Below are positions 7,251-14,929 of a stretch of 55,755 bases of DNA, piece after piece. The notes under the pieces were generated by a model. That model had not been told where the DNA came from and ran no database searches. It was given only the letters and a program-made list of their open reading frames with translations. Where the stretch lies: positions 1 to 55,755 of the forward strand of contig CADABQ010000016.1 in assembly GCA_902786205.1 (NCBI GenBank), in the 5' to 3' direction. Every line of letters starts with the position of its first letter. The stretch's first letter is position 1. This stretch comes from an uncultured Lachnospiraceae bacterium (lineage in GTDB: Bacteria; Bacillota; Clostridia; Lachnospirales; Lachnospiraceae). Both the position numbers and the translations under genes were made by a program.

Positions 7251-9527
7251 CTACTTTTCAAATTCTTTTCTAAAGCGTTTTGTTGCTTCAACCATATTTT
7301 CCAAACTTGGCTTTGTCTCTTTTACGCCTCTTGTCTTTAAGCCACAATCTGGATTTACCCATAATTTTTCCGGTTTAATTTTTTCTGCCATTTTTTCAAG
7401 TGCTGCTACAATTTCCTCCACTGTTGGGATTCTTGGAGAATGAATATCATACACACCAGGACCAACCTGTGTTTTAAAATGATTTTCTTTTAAGGAATCC
7501 AAAATTGTCAAATCAGAACGAGATGCCTCAAATGTGATAACATCTGCATCCATGTTATCAATCGCTGGAATAATATCCGTAAATTCGCTATAACACATAT
7601 GCGTGTGAATCTGTGTTTCTGGTTTCACTCCACTATGTACCAAACGGAATGCCTTAATTGCCCAATCCAAATATTCACAATACCAATCAGACTTACGAAG
7701 CGGTAACTTTTCACGCAAAGCTGCCTCATCAACCTGAATAATAGAAATTCCATTTTTCTCCAAATCCAATACTTCATCACGAATAGCAAGTGCAATCTGG
7801 TAAGCACTTTCCTTTAAGGAAATATCCTCTCTTGGGAACGACCAGTTTAAAATCGTAACCGGACCGGTAAGCATTCCCTTCATAGGCTTCTTTGTAAGAC
7901 TTTGTGCATACACAGACCAATCAACCGTCATAGCCTTACTTCTGGAAATATCTCCCCAGATAATTGGTGGTTTTACACAACGAGTTCCATACGATTGTAC
8001 CCATGCCTTTTCTGTAAATAAATAACCATCCAGGTTTTCTCCGAAATATTCCACCATATCGTTTCGCTCATATTCTCCATGCACAAGCACATCTATTCCG
8101 ATTTCTTCCTGTAACTCTACGCACTCTGCAATCTTCTTTCGATTGAACTCTACATATTCTTTTTCCGTAATCTTTCCCTGTTTATATGCTGTTCTTGTAG
8201 ATTTTACATCGGCGGTCTGTGGGAAAGAACCAATGGTTGTAGTAGGGAACAATGGAAGTTTAAAAGTATCCTTTTGTACTTTCTCTCTCTCCTCAAATAC
8301 AGGCAATCTGGTAAAGTCCTTTTCCTCAATGGCTGCCACTCTTTTTGCAACTTTTTCATTTTGACACTTTCTGTCTGACTGAAATAACTGCACATTTTTC
8401 TTATAGGCTGCATTTGCACTTTTGTCTGCTTCTTCACTAATCTGCTTTAACTCTGCCAACTCTGTTAATTTTTCTTTGGCAAACGCAAAGTATTTCTTTA
8501 CTTCCTCTGAAAGTTTTGTCTCATTTTCCAATGTATAAGGTACATGTAATAAAGAACAAGATGTGCTGATAACTACCGAATATCCTTTTTCTTTTAATCC
8601 ATCTAATACCTGTAACGTCTTTTCGTAATGGTTACGCCAAATATTCTTTCCGTTTACTAAGCCTGCAAACAACACTTTATCCTTTGGAAATCCATATTTA
8701 TTAACTAAATGAGCAGTTTCCTTTCCTTCTACAAAATCCAGACCAATTCCATCAAAGGACAACTTTCCTATTCTCTCGTATCCATCGCGAATATCTCCAA
8801 AATACGTCTGTAATAAAATTTTACTGTTGCCCTTGGAAACCAAAATACCGCTATATAATTTTTCAAATAACTGCAAATCCTCTTCTGTCAAATCATGTAC
8901 TAAATAAGGTTCATCAAACTGCAACCATTTTACTCCAAGGCTGTTGCATTTTCTTAATAACTCGCAATACACAGAAATAATAGCATTTACAAAATCCTGC
9001 TCTGTTTTCTTCCCTGTGTAACGCAACAATTTTAATAACGTAAAGGCTCCTGTTACAACTGGCTTTGTTTCCACACCTTCTGCTTTTGCTTCCTGATATT
9101 CCTCAAAAAGTTTATTTCCAACCAACTTAACCTGTGTGTCGTCCTCAATTTCTGGTACCATATAATGATAATTGGTATTAAACCATTTTTTCATAGCAAG
9201 TGCTTTTACATCACCCTTTTCTCCCTGATACCCTCTCGCCATAGCAAAATAGGTATCTAACGCAGATAATCCCAATTCCTTGTATCGTTTTGGCACAATG
9301 TTAAAAAGCACTGCTGTATCTAGTGTGCAATCATAAAAAGAAAAGTCATTGGATGAAATGTAATCCACTCCACTCTCTTTTTGTAATTTCCACTGTGATG
9401 TACGAATCTCCTTCGCTGTCTCCTGTAACTCTTCCTGTGTAATTTCATTCCTAAAATATTTTTCTGTTGCAAATTTTAACTCTCTAAGACTTCCCACTCT
9501 TGGAAATCCAATTACCGATGTCTGCAT
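7251..9527 (-). CDS. metE: Cobalamin-independent methionine synthase
   Basis: A 758-residue MetE, which transfers the methyl group of 5-methyltetrahydropteroyltriglutamate to homocysteine. Both halves are present: the N-terminal folate domain (SVIGFPRVGSLRELKFATEK) and the C-terminal catalytic barrel (TTTIGSFPQTADVKSTR). Zinc and substrate ligands are visible in IHTHMCYSEF and, near the end, WVNPDCGLKTRG. Full length. The ATG follows GGAGGATACA. Its promoter leaves a leader of only about 38 nt, so there is no room for a SAM riboswitch or T-box. Control must be by promoter-level regulation or otherwise. Confidence 0.97.
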   Translation of the reverse strand: MQTSVIGFPRVGSLRELKFATEKYFRNEITQEELQETAKEIRTSQWKLQKESGVDYISSNDFSFYDCTLDTAVLFNIVPKRYKELGLSALDTYFAMARGYQGEKGDVKALAMKKWFNTNYHYMVPEIEDDTQVKLVGNKLFEEYQEAKAEGVETKPVVTGAFTLLKLLRYTGKKTEQDFVNAIISVYCELLRKCNSLGVKWLQFDEPYLVHDLTEEDLQLFEKLYSGILVSKGNSKILLQTYFGDIRDGYERIGKLSFDGIGLDFVEGKETAHLVNKYGFPKDKVLFAGLVNGKNIWRNHYEKTLQVLDGLKEKGYSVVISTSCSLLHVPYTLENETKLSEEVKKYFAFAKEKLTELAELKQISEEADKSANAAYKKNVQLFQSDRKCQNEKVAKRVAAIEEKDFTRLPVFEEREKVQKDTFKLPLFPTTTIGSFPQTADVKSTRTAYKQGKITEKEYVEFNRKKIAECVELQEEIGIDVLVHGEYERNDMVEYFGENLDGYLFTEKAWVQSYGTRCVKPPIIWGDISRSKAMTVDWSVYAQSLTKKPMKGMLTGPVTILNWSFPREDISLKESAYQIALAIRDEVLDLEKNGISIIQVDEAALREKLPLRKSDWYCEYLDWAIKAFRLVHSGVKPETQIHTHMCYSEFTDIIPAIDNMDADVITFEASRSDLTILDSLKENHFKTQVGPGVYDIHSPRIPTVEEIVAALEKMAEKIKPEKLWVNPDCGLKTRGVKETKPSLENMVEATKRFRKEFEK

Positions 9528-9572
9528 ATTGTATCCTCCTGTCTTTATTTAATCAACTAAACTGTTACATTG

Positions 9573-9601
9573 ATTGTACTAACACAGCCCTAAAGTGTAA
9601 A
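9573..9601 (-). promoter_or_regulatory. metE promoter
   Basis: On the minus strand TTTACA (9596-9601), a 17-bp spacer and TACAAT (9573-9578). The start would be near 9566, downstream of the hairpin at 9614, which therefore belongs to the preceding gene. Confidence 0.6.
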
Positions 9602-9613
9602 ATATAAAAAAAT

Positions 9614-9660
9614 AGCACTTTGCCATAGTTTTAAACTATAGCAAAGTGCTTTTGTTTTTT
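9614..9660. terminator. Bidirectional intrinsic terminator
   Basis: A long stem, AGCACTTTG / CAAAGTGCT with an inner ATAGTTT / AAACTAT, is flanked by a run of A/T on both sides (9614-9650 plus tail). It most likely ends the minus-strand HAD hydrolase transcript before the metE promoter. Confidence 0.75.
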
Positions 9661-9674
9661 AACATTATCAAAAA

Positions 9675-9780
9675 AGTCCCTTCTGATATGCTGTGATAGC
9701 AGCTAACATGTTATGGAGCTTGAACCCCGAACCTCGCACAAGAGTCCCCACTGCCTTTAGACAGTGGGGACTCTTACTCT
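9675..9780 (-). repeat. Diverged R2 repeat plus 13-bp perfect hairpin
   Basis: CCCTTCTGATATGCTG and GTTATG-AGC blocks match the core of R2 in inverted orientation relative to 10711-10805. It is followed by a perfect hairpin AGAGTCCCCACTG / CAGTGGGGACTCT (9741-9774). The combination of R2 core and a strong C/G-rich hairpin is also seen at 14395-14560. Confidence 0.6.
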
Positions 9781-9802
9781 TTTATAAAGACAACTGTTTG
9801 CA

Positions 9803-10405
9803 TTACAACTTTTCTAATTCAGTTAATAATTGTTTCTGTGATACAACTTGTATAGAATCCATGCCAAACTTCACTGCACCTTCTACATTTTCTGCTCTAT
9901 CATCAAAAAACAAACATTCCTCTGGTTTCAAATTGTACTTATCGCAAAGTGCCTGATAAATAGCTCTATCTGGTTTTGCTTTGTTCACCATATAAGATAC
10001 CACCATACCATCGATATCCTGCATAAAATCTGCATATTCGGTATGTTTTTTAAACAAACCTTCTGAATAGTTAGAAAGCAGATAAATTCCATAACCCTCC
10101 TGCTTCAATTTTTTTACCATCTTCCAAACAGCAGGTCTGGCTACATGCATATATTCTCCATGACGAATAAACCATGCAATTGCTTCTTTATCCTTGGGAT
10201 ACTTCTTACTATACCTGGAAATCAACTCTTCATCCGGAATCTCGCCCAAATCAAATTCACTCCACAATCTTTCTGGATCATCAAATAATTCGGTTCCTAC
10301 ACGCTCTGCCTCCTCGGCTGACAATCCATAATCGACAAGCATATCTTTCCATCGATACTGTAACAAAACATCCCCTACGTCAAAAATTATATTTTTATAT
10401 TTCAT
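9803..10405 (-). CDS. HAD family hydrolase (subfamily IA-like)
   Basis: A 200-residue haloacid-dehalogenase-fold phosphatase. Motif I is IIFDVGDVLL (nucleophile Asp9 and the second acid Asp12), motif II is YLLSNYS, the motif III lysine is in NKAKPDRAIY, and motif IV is CLFFDDRAEN. A helical cap lies between motifs I and II. The ATG follows AGGAGG. It resembles YihX-type small sugar-phosphate phosphatases, but the substrate cannot be inferred. It is a single gene. Confidence 0.9.
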   Translation of the reverse strand: MKYKNIIFDVGDVLLQYRWKDMLVDYGLSAEEAERVGTELFDDPERLWSEFDLGEIPDEELISRYSKKYPKDKEAIAWFIRHGEYMHVARPAVWKMVKKLKQEGYGIYLLSNYSEGLFKKHTEYADFMQDIDGMVVSYMVNKAKPDRAIYQALCDKYNLKPEECLFFDDRAENVEGAVKFGMDSIQVVSQKQLLTELEKL

Positions 10406-10710
10406 TACATAAAAACCTCCTGTGATAATGGTAACATTAATCTCAAAATTCCTCTACTGTTGATTGCATTATGTGGCATTTCAAAACACATTATTTTTTA
10501 CTCATCACACATTATGATACATAATTTTTCGCTCTGCTACCCACCCAAAAAGCATATATCCAAATGTCAATGAAGTAGTTTTTCCTGATCCATTTTTGCA
10601 AACAGGCAATATACATTTCCATTTTGAAAATCGGCTGAAAAATGTGATATAATTTCTTTACCTTATATTCAATCTTTTGCAATTGTATATTCCTTTTACA
10701 CCTTTTCAAG

Positions 10711-10805
10711 TCAAGCAGATATTCGCAATCCGCTCTGCTACTTGCTCATAACACGATTCGCTGCTAGTGCAGCATATCAGAAGGAACTTGCTTGATCGTG
10801 TTAAA
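10711..10805 (-). repeat. Full-length R2 dispersed repeat
   Basis: The 95-bp unit contains ATTCGCAATCCGCTCTGCTA, an AACACGATTCGCTGCTAGTG block, CATATCAGAAGG and a terminal TTGATCGTGTTAAAT. Internal hairpins on the minus strand include GCTGC-ACTA-GCAGC and GCGGAT-TGCGAAT-ATCTGC. It begins immediately after the stop codon of the unknown gene at 10807. The rest of the 10426-10710 interval is AT-rich and holds no convincing gene. Confidence 0.75.
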
Positions 10806-10806
10806 T

Positions 10807-11283
10807 TTACTTCTGAATTAAATTATTATATGTTTCATTTTTAATTTGTAAATTAAGATTATCCCCAGTAACCTTAAAATAAACCTTGTTTATATAATCA
10901 CATACCTTATCATCCATCAATTGTATTGGTAAATATTCACATAAATCCATTTCATAAAATGATAAATTCCATGCACAATCTGATTTATCTTCCAAAAAAC
11001 CACTTACTATTTCGTACAACTCTTCCTTCTCCTCTGTACTAATCTTTTCGTTCTTATCAAAAATAATTACTGCTTTTATAATATTCTCTGAAACTTCAAA
11101 ATCCTCTTTATCAAACCATTTCATTTCTTTATAGTCATCTTCAGAGTCTCTTCTATGCATATCAAACATCATCAGTAAATACTTCACTTTCGAATATAAT
11201 TTATCCTTTATTTCATACATTTCTACACTTTCATGATTAATTTTTCTAACTAACAGCATCCTTAACTCCGTTTCCATTTTCAT
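10807..11283 (-). CDS. Protein of unknown function
   Basis: A 158-residue acidic, soluble protein that I do not recognise. It is rich in Lys, Glu and Asp, predicted mostly helical, with no signal peptide or membrane segment. Base composition is more AT-rich than metE. The start is uncertain: the ATG at 11283 has no ribosome site nearby, while a good GGAGG lies upstream, spaced correctly for an in-frame ATA eight codons earlier. Its size, acidity and position among repeats would fit an orphan immunity or anti-toxin-like protein, but that is only a guess. Confidence 0.55.
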   Translation of the reverse strand: MKMETELRMLLVRKINHESVEMYEIKDKLYSKVKYLLMMFDMHRRDSEDDYKEMKWFDKEDFEVSENIIKAVIIFDKNEKISTEEKEELYEIVSGFLEDKSDCAWNLSFYEMDLCEYLPIQLMDDKVCDYINKVYFKVTGDNLNLQIKNETYNNLIQK

Positions 11284-11619
11284 GTATGTTCTGGTAGAGA
11301 TTATTGTAAAACCTCCACTAGAACAACAATTTTATTTACAATAATGCTATTATAACATTCAACAAAAAAATTTGCATCCTATTGCCATCACTACATTAGC
11401 TATATGTTTCCAATCAATCTTTAATTTTTTTAATTCAGAACTAAATACACCAATACCCCGACTAATTAAAAACTAAGATTTTACCTTGCAATAAATACTT
11501 TACTAAAGTCTACTGCAATATATCCCCTCCCATTAACATACTTTCTACAAAAATATAATTTATTCTTTCTATCATTTCCAATACAACTACATACTAACCT
11601 AATTATTCAAATTTCTCTT
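11284..11619. other. Gene-free AT-rich interval with a possible coding remnant
   Basis: No complete gene is seen. On the minus strand an open frame without a start codon (11484-11606) ends GYIAVDFSKVFIAR before a TAA at 11481. Its composition looks protein-like and could be a decayed gene end, but no family is recognised. Confidence 0.3.
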
Positions 11620-12258
11620 TTAAGACACCCGTCGCAACACTTCTAACGTTAGCTTTTCAAAAATGGCATCCGCAAGTTTCCTATGTTCTTCCTGATTCAA
11701 ATGTTCCTGATCCACCTCACTGCACACTGCATAATCAGCCGCACGTAAAAAAGAATGCCCCCATTGCTCTGCAATCTTCTCATAAACATCACCTAATTTC
11801 TGTGAAACGGTCACAGAATGTTTTGAAAATTCCGGGTCAAACTCCGTCTTCCAGACCTGTTCTCCAAGAAAAATAGGGGATATGATCAACACCTTGCTCT
11901 CTGGTGCAAACTCTGCAATCTGTCTTAACAAAACCTGCAATCCCTCCCCTATCTGTTCTGGAGAAGCATTATAGTAAGTTTTGCAATCGTTAGTCCCAAG
12001 CATTAAAACAATGGTATCCAATGGTCCGTGTGACTCCAATAGAACAGGAAGTATCTTGTCCCCTCTTCTTCCTGCTCTGGTACGATCCTCAAACACAGTC
12101 GTTCTTCCACACAAACCTTCCTCCACAATACGGTACCCATATTTTTCCACTCGCTCCTGCAAAATGCTAGTCCAGCGCTCTCCCCAATCATAACGTTTTG
12201 TTGTTTTCGGTATTAACCCATATGTATTTGAATCGCCAAAGCACAATATCTGTTTCAT
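11620..12258 (-). CDS. SGNH/GDSL hydrolase (arylesterase-like)
   Basis: A 212-residue SGNH-fold esterase. Block I is CFGDSNTYG with the nucleophile Ser, block III is LMLGTNDCK, and the catalytic Asp/His pair is in DQEHLN near residue 188. The ERTRAGRRG-like segment between blocks I and III is typical of the arylesterase/TesA-like branch. There is no signal peptide, so it is cytoplasmic. Probable substrates are acylated sugars or short esters. The start ATG follows GGAG by 9 nt. It is a single gene. Confidence 0.9.
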   Translation of the reverse strand: MKQILCFGDSNTYGLIPKTTKRYDWGERWTSILQERVEKYGYRIVEEGLCGRTTVFEDRTRAGRRGDKILPVLLESHGPLDTIVLMLGTNDCKTYYNASPEQIGEGLQVLLRQIAEFAPESKVLIISPIFLGEQVWKTEFDPEFSKHSVTVSQKLGDVYEKIAEQWGHSFLRAADYAVCSEVDQEHLNQEEHRKLADAIFEKLTLEVLRRVS

Positions 12259-12356
12259 GTACCCAGCTCCTTTCTTTTTCTATTTCATACTATTTCTATA
12301 TGTTTAATATAATATATATAGCAAAGAAAGTCAATCCGTATTTTTAATTGAAAAAA

Positions 12357-12391
12357 CAAAAGACCAGTGTACTCTCCTACACCAGTCTTTT
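12357..12391 (-). terminator. Terminator of the zinc-ribbon gene
   Basis: On the minus strand AAAGACTGGTGTA pairs with TACACTGGTCTTT around a 6-nt loop, followed by TGTTTTTT. Confidence 0.75.
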
Positions 12392-12397
12392 TGCAAT

Positions 12398-12787
12398 CTA
12401 TTTTCCTGTTCTACATATTCTCCTTGTTCCACATTGTGGACAAGTCACCTCAACCTTACCTTTATGTCTTGGCACACGAACAATCTTACTGCAACTATTA
12501 CATCGAAATACACGATACTCTTTACGATATTTCCAACGAAGTTTCCATAAATGTGTAAAATCTGTATAAGACTTATTTTCCTGCTGCCTATCCCATATTT
12601 TACGCGAAAACATACGATACAACATATAAATAAGCACGAATAGGTCTAACAGATATAACACTCTTACACCTGTCACAACATTTAACAAAAAAAGGACAAA
12701 ATATCCAACAAACAGTGCTCGATTTAATTCATCAAATCCATTTCTTCCCCGCATAAAATCTTGCAATTTCCATCTCAAATTACGCAT
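12398..12787 (-). CDS. Zinc-ribbon membrane protein, unknown function
   Basis: A 129-residue protein with a basic N-terminus, two hydrophobic helices (ALFVGYFVLFLLNVV and LLDLFVLIYMLY) and a C-terminal zinc ribbon with FRCNSCSKIVRVPRHKGK and VTCPQCGTRRIC, two Cys-x-x-Cys knuckles. Related small zinc-ribbon membrane proteins are common in Lachnospiraceae, with no known role. The ATG at 12787 is preferred because AGGCGG lies just upstream. Longer starts run into an inserted element whose target duplication overlaps the next ATG. That insertion has moved the gene away from its original promoter. Confidence 0.7.
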   Translation of the reverse strand: MRNLRWKLQDFMRGRNGFDELNRALFVGYFVLFLLNVVTGVRVLYLLDLFVLIYMLYRMFSRKIWDRQQENKSYTDFTHLWKLRWKYRKEYRVFRCNSCSKIVRVPRHKGKVEVTCPQCGTRRICRTGK

Positions 12788-12814
12788 TCTACCGCCTATC
12801 CTTTCCATAACAAC

Positions 12815-13014
12815 GTTACTATTCACAGCCTTTCTTCTCTACATTCAGAAAAATCTGTGCAAAACCTGCACAGAACGCTGCAAAATCAGCAGCTTCCTTT
12901 TTCTTCCTGTACAGAAGAACTGCCTACACGGCAGTTTTGTATCAAGCAACCAGCCCCTTACGTGCGAGCACGACATGTCTAGTTGTTTAATACAAATCGG
13001 CTGTGAATAGTAAC
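12815..13014. mobile_element. 200-bp inverted-repeat element with 8-bp target duplication (MITE-like)
   Basis: The ends are a perfect 16-bp inverted repeat, GTTACTATTCACAGCC (12815-12830) and its complement (12999-13014). The octamer ATAACAAC directly abuts both ends (12807-12814 and 13015-13022), an exact target-site duplication. There is no ORF. The interior is a string of short perfect hairpins: CTGTGCA/TGCACAG, GCTGC/GCAGC, AACTGCC/GGCAGTT and CGTGC/GCACG. The end sequence is related to the GTAACAGTTCAGCC family. It sits at the 5' end of the zinc-ribbon gene. Confidence 0.85.
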
Positions 13015-13115
13015 ATAACAACTTAATATTACGTACTTTGTGCTTGCCACAATAGTAGCACAAGAAATTTTTAAACACAAGAGAGTTTCTAATTGTTTTA
13101 TATTTTTTTAATAGA

Positions 13116-13334
13116 TTAATTATGGTCTGCACTATCTTTTTTGATATCTTCATCTTCTAAATATTCTTTTTCCTGACGCTCCCAAAAAATCCGATCTTCT
13201 TCTGTAATTTTTCTAATTACTTTGCATGGATTTCCAACCGCAATTACACCATCTGGAACATCCTTTGTTACAACAGATCCAGAACCTATAACTACATTGC
13301 TTCCAATGGTCACACTAGGATTAATTGTCGTATT
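13116..13334 (-). pseudogene. C-terminal remnant of a maltose/galactoside O-acetyltransferase
   Basis: About 72 codons encode the end of a left-handed beta-helix acetyltransferase (LacA/Maa family): [32 protein letters not shown] and [10 protein letters not shown]. The N-terminal two thirds (about 120 residues) are absent. The frame opens directly at the TGA stop of mntP, in the same phase, so the remnant is fused end to end with mntP by a deletion or insertion event. It has no start codon of its own with a ribosome site. Confidence 0.8.
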
Positions 13335-13886
13335 TCAACCAATTCCCTCTAGCAAAATTTTTAACCCAATCACGAAAAGGATAATACCACCAATTATCTC
13401 TGCCTTTGCTTTGTACTTATCTCCAAACACACTTCCAATCTTTACTCCTATGGCTGAACAGACGAAAGTTACTACACCAATAAACAATACTGCTGGAAGT
13501 ATCTGCACTTTAAGAAACGCAAATGTAACGCCTACTGCAAGCGCATCTATACTAGTTGCAATAGCTAGTAAAAACATACTTTTCGGATCCATCTTTGCAT
13601 CCACATTTTCATCTTCTCCTAGTGCTTCCTGTATCATTTTTCCTCCAATAAAGCAAAGTAGGAAAAAGGCAATCCAATGATCGTACTTTGTTATCATTTC
13701 TGCGAATACATATCCCAGAAAATAACCAATCAATGGCATCACTGCCTGAAATCCACCAAACCACGCTCCTGCAATACACATGTGTTTTCCCTTAATTTTC
13801 CCAAGTGACAACCCTTTACAGACGGATACTGCAAAGGCATCCATAGATAAACCTACCGCTAAAATAAATAATTCCAAAAGACTCAT
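13335..13886 (-). CDS. mntP: Manganese efflux pump MntP
   Basis: A 183-residue, six-helix membrane protein of the MntP (DUF204) family, which exports Mn2+. The two repeated motifs are [15 protein letters not shown] near the N-terminus and [16 protein letters not shown] after residue 100, each with the conserved Asp of the transport path. Length is full. The ATG follows AGGAGG. The gene has its own promoter and a long leader with an aptamer-like region and terminator, so it is probably switched on by Mn2+. Confidence 0.95.
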   Translation of the reverse strand: MSLLELFILAVGLSMDAFAVSVCKGLSLGKIKGKHMCIAGAWFGGFQAVMPLIGYFLGYVFAEMITKYDHWIAFFLLCFIGGKMIQEALGEDENVDAKMDPKSMFLLAIATSIDALAVGVTFAFLKVQILPAVLFIGVVTFVCSAIGVKIGSVFGDKYKAKAEIIGGIILFVIGLKILLEGIG

Positions 13887-13951
13887 ACAATATCTTCCTC
13901 CTTGTGTAAAATTTTATAGGGTTAAAGTATTTTTACTAATCTCCACATAAA

Positions 13952-13994
13952 GAAAAAGGACTCATGGATAGCACAGAATGTCTATCCACGAGTC
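13952..13994 (-). terminator. Leader terminator of mntP (riboswitch expression platform)
   Basis: On the minus strand GACTCGTGGATAG pairs with CTATCCATGAGTC (13959-13994), followed by CTTTTTC. It lies between the aptamer-like region and the mntP ribosome site. Confidence 0.75.
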
Positions 13995-14080
13995 TCATCA
14001 TTTAAAATACTACCGGGCTTTCACCATTATGTCGACAGTATTACATATCCTTATGCTGATTACTCCCTCTAGGTTAGGAC
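13995..14080 (-). ncRNA. Candidate Mn2+ riboswitch (yybP-ykoY-like) in the mntP leader
   Basis: The leader starts near 14077 and contains GGGAGTA (14061-14067), a GTCGACAT segment and ATGGTGAAAGCCCGG (14013-14027), with AATACT/AGTATT closing a helix around the latter. This order and the downstream terminator fit the Mn2+-sensing yybP-ykoY class that commonly precedes mntP. The conserved loops are not a perfect match to the textbook consensus, so the class assignment rests partly on gene context. Confidence 0.55.
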
Positions 14081-14083
14081 TTT

Positions 14084-14112
14084 ATTTTAGCATAAAGAAT
14101 ATGTTATTGCAA
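14084..14112 (-). promoter_or_regulatory. mntP promoter
   Basis: On the minus strand TTGCAA (14107-14112), a 17-bp spacer and TAAAAT (14084-14089). It is placed so that the transcript begins at the aptamer. Confidence 0.65.
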
Positions 14113-14120
14113 CTTTTTAT

Positions 14121-14159
14121 CAATTATTATTTGTGTCAAATAATAATTGGTACTTTTTT
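14121..14159 (+). terminator. AT-rich hairpin with T-tract
   Basis: The arms CAATTATTATTTG / CAAATAATAATTG form a 13-bp perfect stem followed on the plus strand by TACTTTTTTC. It separates the mntP promoter from the structured element at 14205. It could terminate any plus-strand transcript. Confidence 0.45.
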
Positions 14160-14204
14160 CATTTTTCTTTATAACATCCGCTCCCCTCTTCATTTTTTGA
14201 ATAT

Positions 14205-14338
14205 GCAGTTGAAGGGGCATCTTCCTTCCAAAACACGCTCCCGCTTGGTTTCAACCGTAGCGGTACTAGGCTCGAAAACACCTCGCTGAGTACCGACGGT
14301 TTCAAACAGTTTTTCCAGGAAACTCCCCCTCCAACTGC
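14205..14338 (-). ncRNA. Candidate structured RNA of unknown class
   Basis: There is no ORF here, but the folding potential is strong and nested. The outer stem GCAGTTGGAGGGG / CCCCTTCAACTGC uses a G-U pair on the minus strand where the plus strand would have an A-C mismatch, favouring a minus-strand RNA. Inside are AGTTT/AAACT and a longer hairpin AACCGT...GGTACT / AGTACC...ACGGTT (14241-14297 region). The closest IS remnant lies 190 bp away, so an IS-associated RNA is possible. No known family was recognised. Confidence 0.45.
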
Positions 14339-14394
14339 TTTTCCTTTTTGTGAGGGAAGCTCACTCTTTGTTCAATTTTTACTGCAACCATCGT

Positions 14395-14560
14395 ATCAAG
14401 CGAATATTCGCAATCCGCTCCGCTACTTGCTCATAACACGATTCGCTGCTAGTGCAGCATATCAGAAGGGGCTTGTACCCATCCTGATACAAGCAAGTCC
14501 CCACCCTCCACTTATTGCCCTGCTCAATAGAAGTGGAGGACTTTCTTAATCGTGTTAAAT
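14395..14560 (-). repeat. Extended R2 repeat carrying extra hairpins
   Basis: Contains the R2 core (CGAATATTCGCAATCCGCTC through CATATCAGAAGG) and the R2 end ATCGTGTTAAAT. An insert between them holds CTTGTA/TACAAG and CCTCCACTT/AAGTGGAGG hairpins. The terminal ATTTAACACGAT block, read on the minus strand, lies within the last codons of the transposase remnant, linking R2 to the 3' end of that IS. Confidence 0.7.
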
Positions 14561-14880
14561 GCTTTTCTGGATGCCGTCATCATTGCTCCATACAATGGCA
14601 CCGGATGATTGATTGCATCTATGTATCCAGAACCTTTTCCGTCTCATTTTGGTACCTTTGCAGCTGTTAAACCTTTCACTATTTTTTGCATTTCCATAGT
14701 CATCACAAAATCATCCGTATATCGGTCTATTGTCTCAATGAGTTCATCATTTTCGCGTCTATATAATAGTTTTGCCATGTTGTTTGCACCACAAATAGAC
14801 CATTTCATCCTTCGTACATAGTAAATACCTTCATCTCTGTACTCATCTATTATATGTGCTTCCAAATAAATATATTGCAA
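14524..14880 (-). pseudogene. Degenerate ISLre2/UPF0236-like transposase, C-terminal remnant
   Basis: The first 78 codons contain RRMKWSICGANNMAKLLYRR, resembling the C-terminal MSWSxxGAxxMAKL block of ISLre2 (UPF0236) transposases. A TGA at 14644-14646 interrupts the frame, yet the same frame continues after it as GKGSGYIDAINHPVPLYGAM and ends at a TGA at 14524. One G-to-A change from TGG would explain the internal stop. The N-terminal ~300 residues are missing. The upstream end abuts the unknown gene at 14930. Confidence 0.6.
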
Positions 14881-14929
14881 TAAGTCATTATTCTACAAGT
14901 CTTCCTATTTTTTGAGGACTTGAACACGA

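Noticed and set aside
9528..9613. SAM riboswitch or T-box for metE
   Set aside because: The promoter at 9573-9601 leaves a leader of about 38 nt, too short for either.
10512..10709. 65-codon minus-strand ORF
   Set aside because: No ribosome site, low-complexity AT-rich composition, no recognisable family.
14395..14560. R2 repeats as a CRISPR array or tRNA-like element
   Set aside because: Copies are dispersed, not in regular array, and do not fold as a cloverleaf. No cas genes are present.
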